This document shows, piece by piece, positions 17,071 to 25,337 of a stretch of 36,602 nt of DNA. The translations under genes were made by a program, and so were the position numbers. The DNA lies in assembly GCA_945868875.1 (NCBI GenBank), contig CAMBMW010000006.1, positions 1-36,602 on the forward strand. The letters run 5' to 3'. Every line of letters starts with the position of its first letter. Position 1 is the stretch's first letter. The notes below the pieces were generated by a model. It saw only the letters and a program-made list of their open reading frames with translations. It had not been told where the DNA came from and did not search any database. The DNA comes from an uncultured Treponema sp. (GTDB lineage: Bacteria; Spirochaetota; Spirochaetia; Treponematales; Treponemataceae).

Positions 17071-18165
17071 CTAAGCATTACTCTCCAATGAAGTAACATC
17101 AGCAGCAAGTTGCTCTTCTTTTGCATAAACATTCAAAGCGTCCAGCATATCGTCCATTTCACCCATCATAAATGAAGGAAGATTATGAGCTGAATAGTTA
17201 ATTCTGTGGTCCGTCACTCTGTCCTGAGGAAAATTATAAGTCCTGATTTTTTCAGAACGAGCTCCAGAACCTACCATACTGGAACGAGCTGCAGCACGCT
17301 CCGCCTGTTTTTTACTTTCTTCCAAATCAAACAAACGAGCACGTAAAACACGGAAAGCCTTTTCCTTATTCTTTATCTGAGATTTTTCATCCTGCTGGAT
17401 TACGACAATACCTGTTGGAATATGTGTAAGTCGCACAGCAGAGTCTGTTGTATTAACACACTGTCCACCAGGACCACCGGCACGCATAACATCAACACGA
17501 ACATCATTCATATTAATATTGATTTCAGTTTCTTCAGCTTCAGGCAAAACAGCCACTGTTGCAGTTGAAGTTTGAAGACGTCCCTGACTTTCTGTTTGAG
17601 GAACACGCTGAACACGATGCACACCACTTTCCCAACGCAAAGTCCCATAAACAAATTTTCCAGAGATGGAAGTTACAATTTTATTAAAGCCACCAACTTC
17701 AGTTTCCTGAGCTTCCATAGTTTCAGTTTTCCAGCCTTTTCTATCGGCAAGATGAGTGTACATTTCCCACAAATCACGAACAAAAAGAGAAGCTTCATCG
17801 CCACCAGCAGCAGAACGAATTTCAAGAATAATATTTTTTTCATCAAGAGGATCAGGGGGAACAAGTTTTAACTTAATCTCTTCTTCCAATGCAGGCTGAC
17901 GTTCTTCAAGTTCTTTGAGTTCTTCACGTGCCATTTCACGCATGTCAGCATCATCTTCTGCAGTAATCATTTCTTTTGCATCTTGAATGCCATTCAAAAC
18001 TTTTTTATATTCATCATAAAGCGCACAGACTTCACTCAAATAGCCATGTTCGCGCATTGTATCTTTATATTTTTTTGCATCTTTGACCAGGTTAGGGTCC
18101 ATAACAAGCTCGCTCACAACTTTAAAGCGATTTTCACATTCATCAAGTTTTTTAATCAAATCCAT
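17071..18165 (-). CDS. prfA: Peptide chain release factor 1
   Basis: Recognises UAA and UAG stop codons on the ribosome and triggers peptide release. The protein is 364 residues, the normal length. The codon-recognition tripeptide is PQT (189-191) in RVPQTESQGR, which fits the RF1 PxT pattern and not the RF2 SPF. The catalytic GGQ is at 233-235 in RAGGPGGQCVN, and its Gln is the target of PrmC. The following basic segment (GIVVIQQDEKSQ) is standard. The ATG comes 7 bases after a strong extended -10, with no usable Shine-Dalgarno, so the mRNA is probably leaderless. Transcription continues into the GGDEF gene (3-base gap) and probably prmC. Confidence 0.97.
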   Translation of the reverse strand: MDLIKKLDECENRFKVVSELVMDPNLVKDAKKYKDTMREHGYLSEVCALYDEYKKVLNGIQDAKEMITAEDDADMREMAREELKELEERQPALEEEIKLKLVPPDPLDEKNIILEIRSAAGGDEASLFVRDLWEMYTHLADRKGWKTETMEAQETEVGGFNKIVTSISGKFVYGTLRWESGVHRVQRVPQTESQGRLQTSTATVAVLPEAEETEININMNDVRVDVMRAGGPGGQCVNTTDSAVRLTHIPTGIVVIQQDEKSQIKNKEKAFRVLRARLFDLEESKKQAERAAARSSMVGSGARSEKIRTYNFPQDRVTDHRINYSAHNLPSFMMGEMDDMLDALNVYAKEEQLAADVTSLESNA

Positions 18166-18172
18166 ATCTCAA

Positions 18173-18201
18173 ATTATAACATTTTTTCTAACTTTTTTCA
18201 A
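18173..18201 (-). promoter_or_regulatory. Promoter of the prfA cluster (leaderless type)
   Basis: On the minus strand TTGAAA (18196-18201), exactly 17 bases, then TATAAT (18173-18178) preceded by TGT. The -10 ends 7 bases before the ATG, so +1 falls on or beside the start codon. This is the best-formed promoter of the leaderless set. Confidence 0.78.
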
Positions 18202-18217
18202 TGAACGTTTTTTTTAC

Positions 18218-18346
18218 GTAAACTTTTGTTTGTGTAAACGTTTTGTTTACAAACCTGAAGTTTCAGGGCAAACCCATTATTGCACGTTTTTGACCTGTGA
18301 ATCACGACCGGTAGCCAGAGTTTACTATTTTTTATAATGCGTTTAC
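18218..18346. promoter_or_regulatory. Cluster of GTTTAC/GTAAAC motifs between prfA and gph
   Basis: Five copies of GTTTAC or its complement lie at 18218-18223, 18234-18239, 18245-18250, 18320-18325 and 18341-18346. Two of them form the inverted repeat TGTAAAC-gtttt-GTTTACA (18233-18251). The first overlaps the palindrome TTTACGTAAA (18213-18222). A separate palindrome, CCTGAA-GT-TTCAGG, and a TATAAT (18333-18338) flanked by two motif copies are also present. The density suggests operators for a DNA-binding protein. TGTAAACG resembles half of a LacI/CcpA-type operator. Confidence 0.4.
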
Positions 18347-18368
18347 CCTGCTCCTCTTTCCTCTCCAC

Positions 18369-18397
18369 TTTAAAAAAAAATTAAACAGTGCTATTAT
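18369..18397 (+). promoter_or_regulatory. Promoter of gph
   Basis: TTTAAA (18369-18374), 17 bases, then TATTAT (18392-18397) preceded by TGC. This gives a leader of about 27 bases that holds the GGCGGA ribosome-binding site. Confidence 0.55.
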
Positions 18398-18431
18398 CTT
18401 TCAAAAGATTTTTTTACTGGCGGAATGAAAA

Positions 18432-19079
18432 ATGAAATACAAAATTGCGATTTTTGATTTGGACGGAACAATCTTAAATACTTTAGATGATTTAGCAGAT
18501 TCATTGAATGTCGTGCTTCAAGAATTTCAAATGCCACTCCACACTTATGAGCAGGTTCGATTTATGGTTGGAAACGGCATACCCAAACTGATAGAAAGAG
18601 CCATTCCTGATGGTATTACAAATCCAAAATATCAGCAGGTTTTGAGCGAATACATCAAATATTATGAAACACATTGTGCCAAAAAAACTGCGCCTTATGA
18701 CGGAATCTTAAATATTCTCGCTCAAATGAAAAGTCATGGTATGAAACTTGCTGTAAATACAAATAAAGTTGCTCAGGCTGCAATTGAACTTTGCAACCAT
18801 TATTTTCCATCAACATTCGACTATGTTTGCGGCAATTGTCCTCAAATGCCTGTAAAACCTTCACCAGATGGGGTTTACAAAATTCTACATCATTTTAATC
18901 TTCATAAAGAAGATGCAGTTTATATCGGTGACTCAGATGTAGACATTCAGACAGGAAAAAATTCTGGCATAGATGTGATTTCTGTCGCTTGGGGATTTCG
19001 TGGAAAAGATTTTCTTTTACAAAATGGAGCAGAAAAAATTGCACAAAATGCACAGGAACTGCTCAAAATGATTCTGTAA
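18432..19079 (+). CDS. gph: HAD-family phosphatase, phosphoglycolate phosphatase-like
   Basis: 215-residue cytoplasmic haloacid-dehalogenase hydrolase. Motif I, FDLDGTILNT, is at residues 7-16 with the nucleophile Asp8. The helical cap follows (about 16-80). Motif II is VNTNK (about 104-108), the motif III Lys lies in MPVKPSPDGV, and motif IV is IGDSDVDIQTG (about 164-174). The size and cap type match Gph/PGP, which clears 2-phosphoglycolate from DNA repair. Pyrophosphatase (PpaX-like) activity is the main alternative. GGCGGA precedes the ATG. The gene is convergent with the 192-residue gene, 23 bases away, with no clear terminator between. Confidence 0.85.
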   Translation: MKYKIAIFDLDGTILNTLDDLADSLNVVLQEFQMPLHTYEQVRFMVGNGIPKLIERAIPDGITNPKYQQVLSEYIKYYETHCAKKTAPYDGILNILAQMKSHGMKLAVNTNKVAQAAIELCNHYFPSTFDYVCGNCPQMPVKPSPDGVYKILHHFNLHKEDAVYIGDSDVDIQTGKNSGIDVISVAWGFRGKDFLLQNGAEKIAQNAQELLKMIL

Positions 19080-19102
19080 AAGTTTAAGACAAATCAAAAA
19101 AT

Positions 19103-19681
19103 CTAAAAGTTTTCAGATATATAAAAATTCAGAAGATTATCGTAAGAATATTTTCCTCGTGGCATAAAAGTCCAGCTGCAGCCTATTGCAGGAAGCCATT
19201 TATGTTCACTGTCATAAGCAAAATCATATTCACATAAAAATTTAAATCCATTTCCCCACGAACTTGCAGTATTTCTTTTTGGATAAGAATCAGCTCTGTA
19301 AAAATTTGCACGAAATCCAAGTGCATAGGCAACACCAAGATTTAAACCTCCAAGATTTGGATAAAACCTGAATCCCACCGGAAAACAAAGATGTATAAAA
19401 TTCTTATATTCATCATTTTTCCAGGCAAAATCTGTGAACAGCTCAATTCCTGCAAAAAATCTGGCTTGATTAATCACATTGAAATTTATATTCGCAAAAC
19501 TATCCAGGACAATTTTGTTTTGAGTTGAAATGCTATCAAATTCCTGAAATTCTTCCTCCATTTTGCCATAAAACGGAATTCCAGAGCCAAGTCCTACGGT
19601 GAAACTTACAGGTTTTTCGGTAGCAAAAAAGGAAAATTGAAATATCGTATAAAACAAACAAACAAAGAAAAATTTTTTCAT
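19103..19681 (-). CDS. Predicted small outer-membrane beta-barrel protein
   Basis: 192 residues, not recognised as a named family. A Lys-Lys start and hydrophobic stretch (MKKFFFVCLFYTIFQFSFFA, 1-20) form a signal peptide. The rest alternates polar and aromatic or hydrophobic residues in short strands (FRFYPNLGGLNLGVAY, ALGFRANFY, AIGCSWTFMPRG). It ends in Phe, the usual last residue of outer-membrane barrels. This suggests an eight-stranded or similar small barrel in the outer membrane; the function is unknown. GGAAAC is a fair ribosome-binding site. It lies 15 bases after the TraB-family gene in the same direction and may be the last gene of that operon. Confidence 0.6.
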   Translation of the reverse strand: MKKFFFVCLFYTIFQFSFFATEKPVSFTVGLGSGIPFYGKMEEEFQEFDSISTQNKIVLDSFANINFNVINQARFFAGIELFTDFAWKNDEYKNFIHLCFPVGFRFYPNLGGLNLGVAYALGFRANFYRADSYPKRNTASSWGNGFKFLCEYDFAYDSEHKWLPAIGCSWTFMPRGKYSYDNLLNFYISENF

Positions 19682-19696
19682 AATCTGTTTCCAGCA

Positions 19697-20887
19697 TTAT
19701 TTCTTAAATATAGAAAGAAGTTTTGCAATCACGTTTGAACCACCAGCAAAAGTTCCAAGTGCACTTCCGAGTGTTGACAGAATAAAAACAAGGAGAACTC
19801 TTAGAATTCTGTTCTTATAAAATGTTTTTACAGAGCCAACATCATCCTGCAAAGATTCCATATCAGAAACTTTTGGTTTACAGACAAGAGCCTGCACAAT
19901 CGCAGTGCAAAAACCTATTCCAATAAACGGACAAAGTGATGTAAATGGAGCTGCCACAAAAGCAACAAGAATTGTAATCGGGTGAGCCAGCGCAATAATA
20001 GAAAGTAAAGCTGCTGGAATTGCATTCCACAAAAACCAGGTTGTCAGAAGTTGTGCACCAGCTTTTCTTCCACCATACACAAAGCCAGCCCCAATCAATC
20101 CGATAATCAAAGCAGGAATAATCCATGCTGCAATTTTTGATAACACGCTTTTTGGAGGAATTGCTGAAATATCATCTACATCTGATGTTTTTTCTCCAGC
20201 TGCCAGTTTTTGAAGATGTTTTTCAACTCCAGGAAGATGTCCTGCTCCTAAAACTGCAACTATATTTTCACCCTTTGCATCCCAAATCTTTGAAGCAAGA
20301 TATTCATCACGTTCGTCAATAAGCACTTTTTTGATGACAGGCATTTCTTTTGCAAGTTCTTCCATCATCGAATCCATTTCACTGCTATTTTTTAGATTTT
20401 CTATTTCAGCTGGATCTACTTCTTCTTTTGAAAACGCACTCGAAATCAAAAGTGCAAAAAGTTTACATTTTCCCCAAAAGGAGTTTTTTGCCCATGCACG
20501 TTTGAGAGTAATCTGAATTGGGCGGTCAACCATTACAGAAGATATGTTCATCTGGTTTGCAGTGTTAATAGCTGCAAGCATTTCATCACCAGGTTTGACA
20601 CCAACATTCAAGCCCATTCTTCTTTGAAACGAAGATAAAATCAAATTTGCCAAAAGCAAAAAACCTTCGTGACGTTTAAGCACTTTTATAATGTCAAGTT
20701 GACTGTATCGCTCAGCATTTTGAATAGAATCCGCACGTTTTTCATCCAATTCTATTGCAACGCAATCTGGACTTAATGTTTTTATAGTTTGTGTTACTTC
20801 TTCAATACTTTCTTTTGAAACATGCGCCGTTCCAATCAAAGTGATTTTTCTTCCATTTAATTCTAAAACTTTTTGAGTCTGACTCAT
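19697..20887 (-). CDS. TraB/PrgY family membrane protein
   Basis: 396 residues from the chosen start. The N-terminal soluble TraB domain (about 1-225) has LIGTAHVSKESIEEV with the conserved Thr-Ala-His, CVAIELDEKRAD with the conserved Glu, and VAVLGAGHLPGVEKHL with a second conserved His. These belong to the TIKI/PrgY/TraB metalloprotease-like fold. The C-terminal part has about four hydrophobic segments (about 250-395), anchoring it in the inner membrane. Enterococcal PrgY/TraB reduces peptide pheromone activity; the role here is unknown. The start at 20887 makes an ATGA overlap with the TPR gene stop, typical of translational coupling. An ATG at 20902 would add five residues but has no ribosome-binding site. 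Confidence 0.83.
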   Translation of the reverse strand: MSQTQKVLELNGRKITLIGTAHVSKESIEEVTQTIKTLSPDCVAIELDEKRADSIQNAERYSQLDIIKVLKRHEGFLLLANLILSSFQRRMGLNVGVKPGDEMLAAINTANQMNISSVMVDRPIQITLKRAWAKNSFWGKCKLFALLISSAFSKEEVDPAEIENLKNSSEMDSMMEELAKEMPVIKKVLIDERDEYLASKIWDAKGENIVAVLGAGHLPGVEKHLQKLAAGEKTSDVDDISAIPPKSVLSKIAAWIIPALIIGLIGAGFVYGGRKAGAQLLTTWFLWNAIPAALLSIIALAHPITILVAFVAAPFTSLCPFIGIGFCTAIVQALVCKPKVSDMESLQDDVGSVKTFYKNRILRVLLVFILSTLGSALGTFAGGSNVIAKLLSIFKK

Positions 20888-22335
20888 TCCTGAATACCCC
20901 ATTCTGCAAGTCTATATTCAAAAAACATCGGAGCCTGCATACTAGTTACGCGTGCATAATATTCTTTTGAAAGTTCAGATGCTTTTTTGATTTCGCAGTA
21001 TAAACCCATATAAAATAGCATTTTTCCTTTTTTGTTGCTATTAGTTTCTTTATCAATTTTTTGTTTTAGTGTAGTTTCTGCATTTTTACTGTAATTATCA
21101 AGAAAAAATCTGACAAGTTCATATTCCACAGTTGCCCTGTCCATTTTTTTTAATTGTGTTTGCAAAACATTTTTTGAACCGTTTGTATTTCCAAGTTTTA
21201 GATAACAAGCCGAAATCATCAAAGCATAAGACCATTGTGCATTATATTCATAAGCTTTTGCAAACATTCTAATTGCTTCTTCATAGTTTTTTGCATGATA
21301 TTCCAGCACAGCAGCTGATTCATAAGCGTAATAATATTTTGGATTAGTTTCAATAACTTTATGATAATTTTCCAACGCTTTATCAAACTGCCCTAAATCG
21401 TCAAAACTTCCTGCAAGATAAGCATAAGCCAAAAAATATGATGGATCTAGTTGAGTTGCGTAAGTCCATGCTTTTTCTGCTTCTTCAAATTTTCCCTGAT
21501 ATCGCAAGGCTTTTCCATAATCCAGCCAGTAGTCATAATTTGAAGAATCATTGTCTATTGCCTGTTTGAAAAATTTGGAAGCTCTCAAGTAATTTTCTTC
21601 GTCGTAAGCAATTTTTCCCATATAAGCGAGTGCAGAAGCATTATTTGGATTTTTGTTCAGTATTTTTTCCAGATAAGTTTGGGCAGTTTTTAAATCATCA
21701 GTATAAAAACACATTTGTGCATAACCAAACATTGCATCTTCATTTTCAGGATTTCCTTTCAATGCTTTTCTGTAACTGTCTTTCGCCATTTTATATTTTT
21801 TTGCAAGAACATATTCTTCTGCTTTTTGAATATTAACAGTAGGATTATATGGATCTACAGCAAGAATTTTATTTGCATTTTCGTTAAATGCGGCTTTATC
21901 TCCCATAGCATGCTTAGAAAGCGTAACCAGTTCAAGTGCATCAATATTATCCGGCTCAATTTCAAGAATATCGTATGCAATTTCTATAGCTTTTTCATAC
22001 TGACAATCAGAATAATAAAGTGCACCTAAAATAAATTTCAATTCCAAATCATCTTTTAGTTCTTCAGGCAGATTATTAAAGTGATTGATTGCAGCTTTTA
22101 TATCACCTTTATCCAAAAACTCTCTGAGCTGTTTAGCAAATTTTACATTTACAGGTTCTTCGGGCTGTTTTACGATTTCTTTTTTTTCACTTTTTTGTTC
22201 CTGCTGCTGGATTTGTGGCGAAACAATCTGTGTTTCTGTTTTTTCTTTTTGACTTTCCACTTTATTTGAAGCACAACTAAAAATCACAAAAGTGATACAA
22301 AGCAAAATAAACGGAATAATAATTTTTTTAATCAT
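20884..22335 (-). CDS. TPR-repeat lipoprotein
   Basis: 483 residues. A lipoprotein signal (MIKKIIIPFILLCITFVIFSC) places Cys21 as the lipidated residue, so the protein is anchored to a membrane. A Gln/Glu/Lys-rich spacer (about 25-65) leads into tandem tetratricopeptide repeats from about 70 to 470. They are visible as repeated A..Y...G and P-N-N/S-A/Y patterns, for example YRKALKGNPENEDAMFGYAQ and ASKFFKQAIDNDSSNYDYW. TPR arrays bind partner proteins; no enzyme motif is present. The Shine-Dalgarno AAGGAA is good. The gene overlaps the downstream TraB gene by 4 bases and is divergent from the 650-residue membrane-anchored gene. A scaffold role in envelope assembly is inference. Confidence 0.85.
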   Translation of the reverse strand: MIKKIIIPFILLCITFVIFSCASNKVESQKEKTETQIVSPQIQQQEQKSEKKEIVKQPEEPVNVKFAKQLREFLDKGDIKAAINHFNNLPEELKDDLELKFILGALYYSDCQYEKAIEIAYDILEIEPDNIDALELVTLSKHAMGDKAAFNENANKILAVDPYNPTVNIQKAEEYVLAKKYKMAKDSYRKALKGNPENEDAMFGYAQMCFYTDDLKTAQTYLEKILNKNPNNASALAYMGKIAYDEENYLRASKFFKQAIDNDSSNYDYWLDYGKALRYQGKFEEAEKAWTYATQLDPSYFLAYAYLAGSFDDLGQFDKALENYHKVIETNPKYYYAYESAAVLEYHAKNYEEAIRMFAKAYEYNAQWSYALMISACYLKLGNTNGSKNVLQTQLKKMDRATVEYELVRFFLDNYSKNAETTLKQKIDKETNSNKKGKMLFYMGLYCEIKKASELSKEYYARVTSMQAPMFFEYRLAEWGIQE

Positions 22336-22422
22336 TTTAAATTCCTTATAAAATTTTTAATTTTTTCAGATATTTTATCATAACAGGTCATTTGAAAAAC
22401 TTAAGATTTCTGTTTCCTATTA

Positions 22423-22451
22423 TTGAAAATATACCATTAATAAGTTAAAAT
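22423..22451 (+). promoter_or_regulatory. Promoter of the 650-residue gene (nearly leaderless)
   Basis: TTGAAA (22423-22428), exactly 17 bases, then TAAAAT (22446-22451). It ends 9 bases before the ATG at 22461, and the interval has no Shine-Dalgarno, so a leader of only two or three bases is expected. Confidence 0.68.
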
Positions 22452-22460
22452 GACAAAACA

Positions 22461-24413
22461 ATGAACATACGAATTATTAGAAAGGCAATTAGTCTGCTGA
22501 TTGTTGATGTCATTATAATAATCGGCATTTTTGTTTTACAATTTAGAACAGATTCAAGCATTATTGAAAAAATCGGAAATTTGCAACTCACTTTTTCTCA
22601 AACAGAAGATGCTGAAAAAGGAATGATTCTGCAAAATAAATTCCGCCTTACATACAACGGCATAAATTTCTATTTTGACAATCAAAACCCTGTGACTGTT
22701 GTAAAATCTGATGAAACAAAATCATCTTTAACGCTCGAAAGCTGGCAGAAAGATGATGACCTTTCCTATACATTAAACTTTAGTGATGATGTAAAAGTTA
22801 CATTTAACCTCGATTCTACAGAAGAAAATTCTTCACTTTTTATAAACACAGTTCTTCCTGCGAAAATCCACAGCGTTTTCCTTCCATTTAATTATTCTTC
22901 GAACATAAAAATTGAACAGCAGGAAAATCATAGTCTTGTTTTAAACAACAAAAATAATTCTTGGGAACTCCAAGCAGATTCTATAGATTCAGGACTTTTT
23001 GCACTCAGTAATAAAAAGCCAAAGGGCATCTATTCAATTTACCAGGAAGAAACAAAATTTACGTTTGACGTTCTGCATGACTCTCCGCTTGCAGATTTGT
23101 CTTTGTTCCAGAAAAACATTGCAGCTTTAAAAGTAAATCTTATTTCATCGTTTAAATCAAATACAAATAATGCAAATATTTCTGAACAAGTTATTGTTTC
23201 ATATATTGCTGCACAGGCTGAAAGGGGAAATTACTCAGTTGCCATCGACGAAATTCCTTCTAGCCTGAAAAAAAGTTCAAAAAGAACATATCTTTCAGCT
23301 CCATATTTAAATACTTTGAGCGATATGAATGAACTTCTTGAAAAATCAATTTCAGATTATGAATCAAAGATTTCTACAAATGTAAATGCTGAATCTTTGG
23401 ACATCTTTACAATTCATAATATTTCAAATTACATGGCAATCCATTCAAAACCAAAGGATGTAAAATCTCTGCTTGAAAACACTTCTAAAAAAGATTTAAC
23501 AAACGCTTCCATTTCTCAAGTTTCTGGTATTCTGCAGGTTTATATAAATCTCGCAGATTTAATGCCATCTTATGCTAAAATTCTAGAACCGATTTTACCT
23601 TCTTGTATCGAAAAAATTACGCAGGCTTGTTCTTATGATAATAATAAACTTACTATTTCAGAAAACGGAACGTTCCTTTCTGTTATGCAGGCTGTTGAAA
23701 TTGGTTTTGCAGTAATGCGTTACGGAATTCAGATAAACGATAATTCTCTGCAAAATGCAGGCTATGTTCTTGTAAACTCTTATCTCTCTGAAAATTCTTC
23801 TTTTGATTTAAGAACGCTTGCAAATCTTTACCCGGTTATTGCTTATGATAACTGGTATTATCCTCATCTTCAGATAATAAACAAAGGTTCTGATAATATT
23901 ATGTGGGCATGGACTTGTGCAAGAACAATTTCTTACGAAAAAGAATCTGATGATATTTTGAATTTGACAATAGATTTCCCTGAAGGTTACACTCATTATA
24001 TTATTTTAAAGGGACTTCCTCATTTTTCTACTATTTATATTTATGATATGGCATTTAGAACAGATCCAAGATTTGAAACTTACAATTCATCTGGATATGT
24101 TTATAAACAACAATCAAAAACGCTTCTTTTGAAATCCCGTCATAAGACAAGAAAAGAAAATATCCGTTTTGATTTTACTGAACCAGAAAAGAAAAAAACT
24201 ACTGAACAAAAAAATAATAACTTGAAAGAAACTGAAGGTTCAATTACTTCAGATAAAACTACTGAAAGTGACACTTCTGGAAATGACACTTCAAAAAATT
24301 CAGTTAATACAAAAATCGAACAAAAAGAGATTTCAAATACTCAGGAAACAAATATCAGTAATGAACTCTCTGAACATAAAGAAACGAACAATGAAAGTGT
24401 CGAATCTGAATGA
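22461..24413 (+). CDS. Membrane-anchored protein of unknown function
   Basis: 650 residues; no family recognised. One N-terminal hydrophobic helix (about 8-27, in ISLLIVDVIIIIGIFVL), with basic residues before it, points to an inner-membrane anchor and a large periplasmic part. Residues about 35-230 look beta-rich (LTFSQ, FRLTYNGINFYFDN, YTLNFSDDVKVTFNL). Residues about 240-470 look helical (NISNYMAIHSKPKDVKSLL). A short beta domain follows near 490-560. The last ~85 residues are a charged, Lys/Glu/Thr/Asn/Ser-rich tail that looks disordered. It is divergent from the TPR lipoprotein, so a joint envelope role is possible but unproven. The start is set by the promoter: there is no Shine-Dalgarno. 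Confidence 0.7.
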   Translation: MNIRIIRKAISLLIVDVIIIIGIFVLQFRTDSSIIEKIGNLQLTFSQTEDAEKGMILQNKFRLTYNGINFYFDNQNPVTVVKSDETKSSLTLESWQKDDDLSYTLNFSDDVKVTFNLDSTEENSSLFINTVLPAKIHSVFLPFNYSSNIKIEQQENHSLVLNNKNNSWELQADSIDSGLFALSNKKPKGIYSIYQEETKFTFDVLHDSPLADLSLFQKNIAALKVNLISSFKSNTNNANISEQVIVSYIAAQAERGNYSVAIDEIPSSLKKSSKRTYLSAPYLNTLSDMNELLEKSISDYESKISTNVNAESLDIFTIHNISNYMAIHSKPKDVKSLLENTSKKDLTNASISQVSGILQVYINLADLMPSYAKILEPILPSCIEKITQACSYDNNKLTISENGTFLSVMQAVEIGFAVMRYGIQINDNSLQNAGYVLVNSYLSENSSFDLRTLANLYPVIAYDNWYYPHLQIINKGSDNIMWAWTCARTISYEKESDDILNLTIDFPEGYTHYIILKGLPHFSTIYIYDMAFRTDPRFETYNSSGYVYKQQSKTLLLKSRHKTRKENIRFDFTEPEKKKTTEQKNNNLKETEGSITSDKTTESDTSGNDTSKNSVNTKIEQKEISNTQETNISNELSEHKETNNESVESE

Positions 24414-24475
24414 TCAAATAACAGAAAACTGACTTAAGTCTAACAGTAATCACAATTACAAAAGGAGATTTCTAA

Positions 24476-25150
24476 ATGAAAATATCCGAAAAAAAGGCAA
24501 AAGAAAATAACAGAGACTACGCATTTAGAATTATAAAAGAAAATATTATAAACTTGGAATTAAAACCTGGCAGCATGATAAGTGAACAGGATATTGCAAA
24601 TGAATTGAATCTTTCGAGAACTCCAGTTCACGAAGCTTTGCAGGAATTATCAACAACAAAGATTATTCAGATTTTACCACAACGAGGAAGTTATGTCAGT
24701 TTGATTGACCTTTCTCTTGTTGATGAAGCAATTTTCATGCGTTCAACAATTGAAGTTGCCGTAGCTGAACTTGCTTGCGACAAGGCTTCGGAACAAGATT
24801 TGATAAATATGGAAGAAAATCTTAATCTTCAGAATTTTTTCCTGGAAAAACAAAATATTGACAAACTTTTTAATTTAGATGATTCTTTTCACAAAAACTT
24901 ATACAAAATCACAAATAAATTACAATGTTATCAGATGATAAAAACTATGAATATTCATTTGGATAGAATCAGGGAACTTCATTTGCAATCTACCAATCCA
25001 TCTTCTGTGGTTGATGAACATAAAAAAATTTTTATTGCTTTGAAGAATAAAGATAAAAATGGAGTAAGAAATCTTTTGAATGAACATTTAACTAAACTTT
25101 ATTCTCAGGAAAATGAAATAAAGAAAAAGTTTTCAAATTATTTTGAATAA
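24476..25150 (+). CDS. GntR-family transcriptional regulator (FCD subfamily)
   Basis: 224 residues. The N-terminal winged helix-turn-helix has SEQDIANELNLSRTPVHEALQEL (about 37-59) and the wing RGSYVS. The C-terminal all-helical FCD ligand domain (about 80-215) keeps the likely metal or carboxylate-binding residues: Asp and His in LDDSFHKNL, His in VVDEHKKIF and His in LLNEHLTKL. Such regulators usually repress and are released by small organic acids, but the ligand cannot be told. AAGGAG is an excellent ribosome-binding site. The palindrome GACTTAAGTC at 24431-24440, 35 bases before the start, could be an autoregulatory operator. No obvious target operon is adjacent; tRNA genes follow. Confidence 0.88.
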   Translation: MKISEKKAKENNRDYAFRIIKENIINLELKPGSMISEQDIANELNLSRTPVHEALQELSTTKIIQILPQRGSYVSLIDLSLVDEAIFMRSTIEVAVAELACDKASEQDLINMEENLNLQNFFLEKQNIDKLFNLDDSFHKNLYKITNKLQCYQMIKTMNIHLDRIRELHLQSTNPSSVVDEHKKIFIALKNKDKNGVRNLLNEHLTKLYSQENEIKKKFSNYFE

Positions 25151-25175
25151 ATTTAAAAAAAATAAGTTTTACTTA

Positions 25176-25204
25176 TTGACACAAAATGTGATTTAATATA
25201 TTAT
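25176..25204 (+). promoter_or_regulatory. Promoter of tRNA-Asp
   Basis: Perfect TTGACA (25176-25181), exactly 17 bases, then TATTAT (25199-25204). It places the start about 6 bases before the mature tRNA 5' end. It is the most consensus -35 seen in the window, as expected for a stable RNA. Confidence 0.7.
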
Positions 25205-25216
25205 TAAACACATCGA

Positions 25217-25290
25217 GCGGGCATAGCGAAGCTGGTTATCGCGCTGGCCTGTCACGCCGGAGATCGCGGGTTCGAGCCCCGCTGCTCGCG
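25217..25290 (+). tRNA. tRNA-Asp (anticodon GTC)
   Basis: 74-base cloverleaf. The acceptor stem is GCGGGCA with TGCTCGC (one G-U pair). The D stem is GCGA/TCGC, and the anticodon stem CTGGC/GCCGG carries loop CTGTCAC, hence anticodon GTC. The T stem is GCGGG/CCCGC with TTCGAGC. Discriminator base 73 is G, the identity base for tRNA-Asp. The CCA end is not encoded and must be added after transcription. Confidence 0.96.
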
Positions 25291-25325
25291 AAAAGCTTTC
25301 TGATTCTTCAGAAAGCTTTTTTTTT
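25291..25325 (+). terminator. Strong rho-independent terminator after tRNA-Asp
   Basis: A perfect 13-bp stem (AAAAGCTTTCTGA pairing with its complement at 25308-25320) around a four-base loop ends in a run of nine T. It separates the two tRNA genes. The A-run on its 5' side makes it potentially bidirectional. Confidence 0.92.
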
Positions 25326-25337
25326 CAATTTTTTTTA

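Noticed and set aside
18262-18330. Possible c-di-GMP-I (GEMM) riboswitch: CAGGGCAAACC and a later GGTAG in the prfA-gph gap
   Set aside because: The central conserved GGACGCAAAGCC part and the receptor pairing are absent; an 11-base match with GGTAG is not enough.
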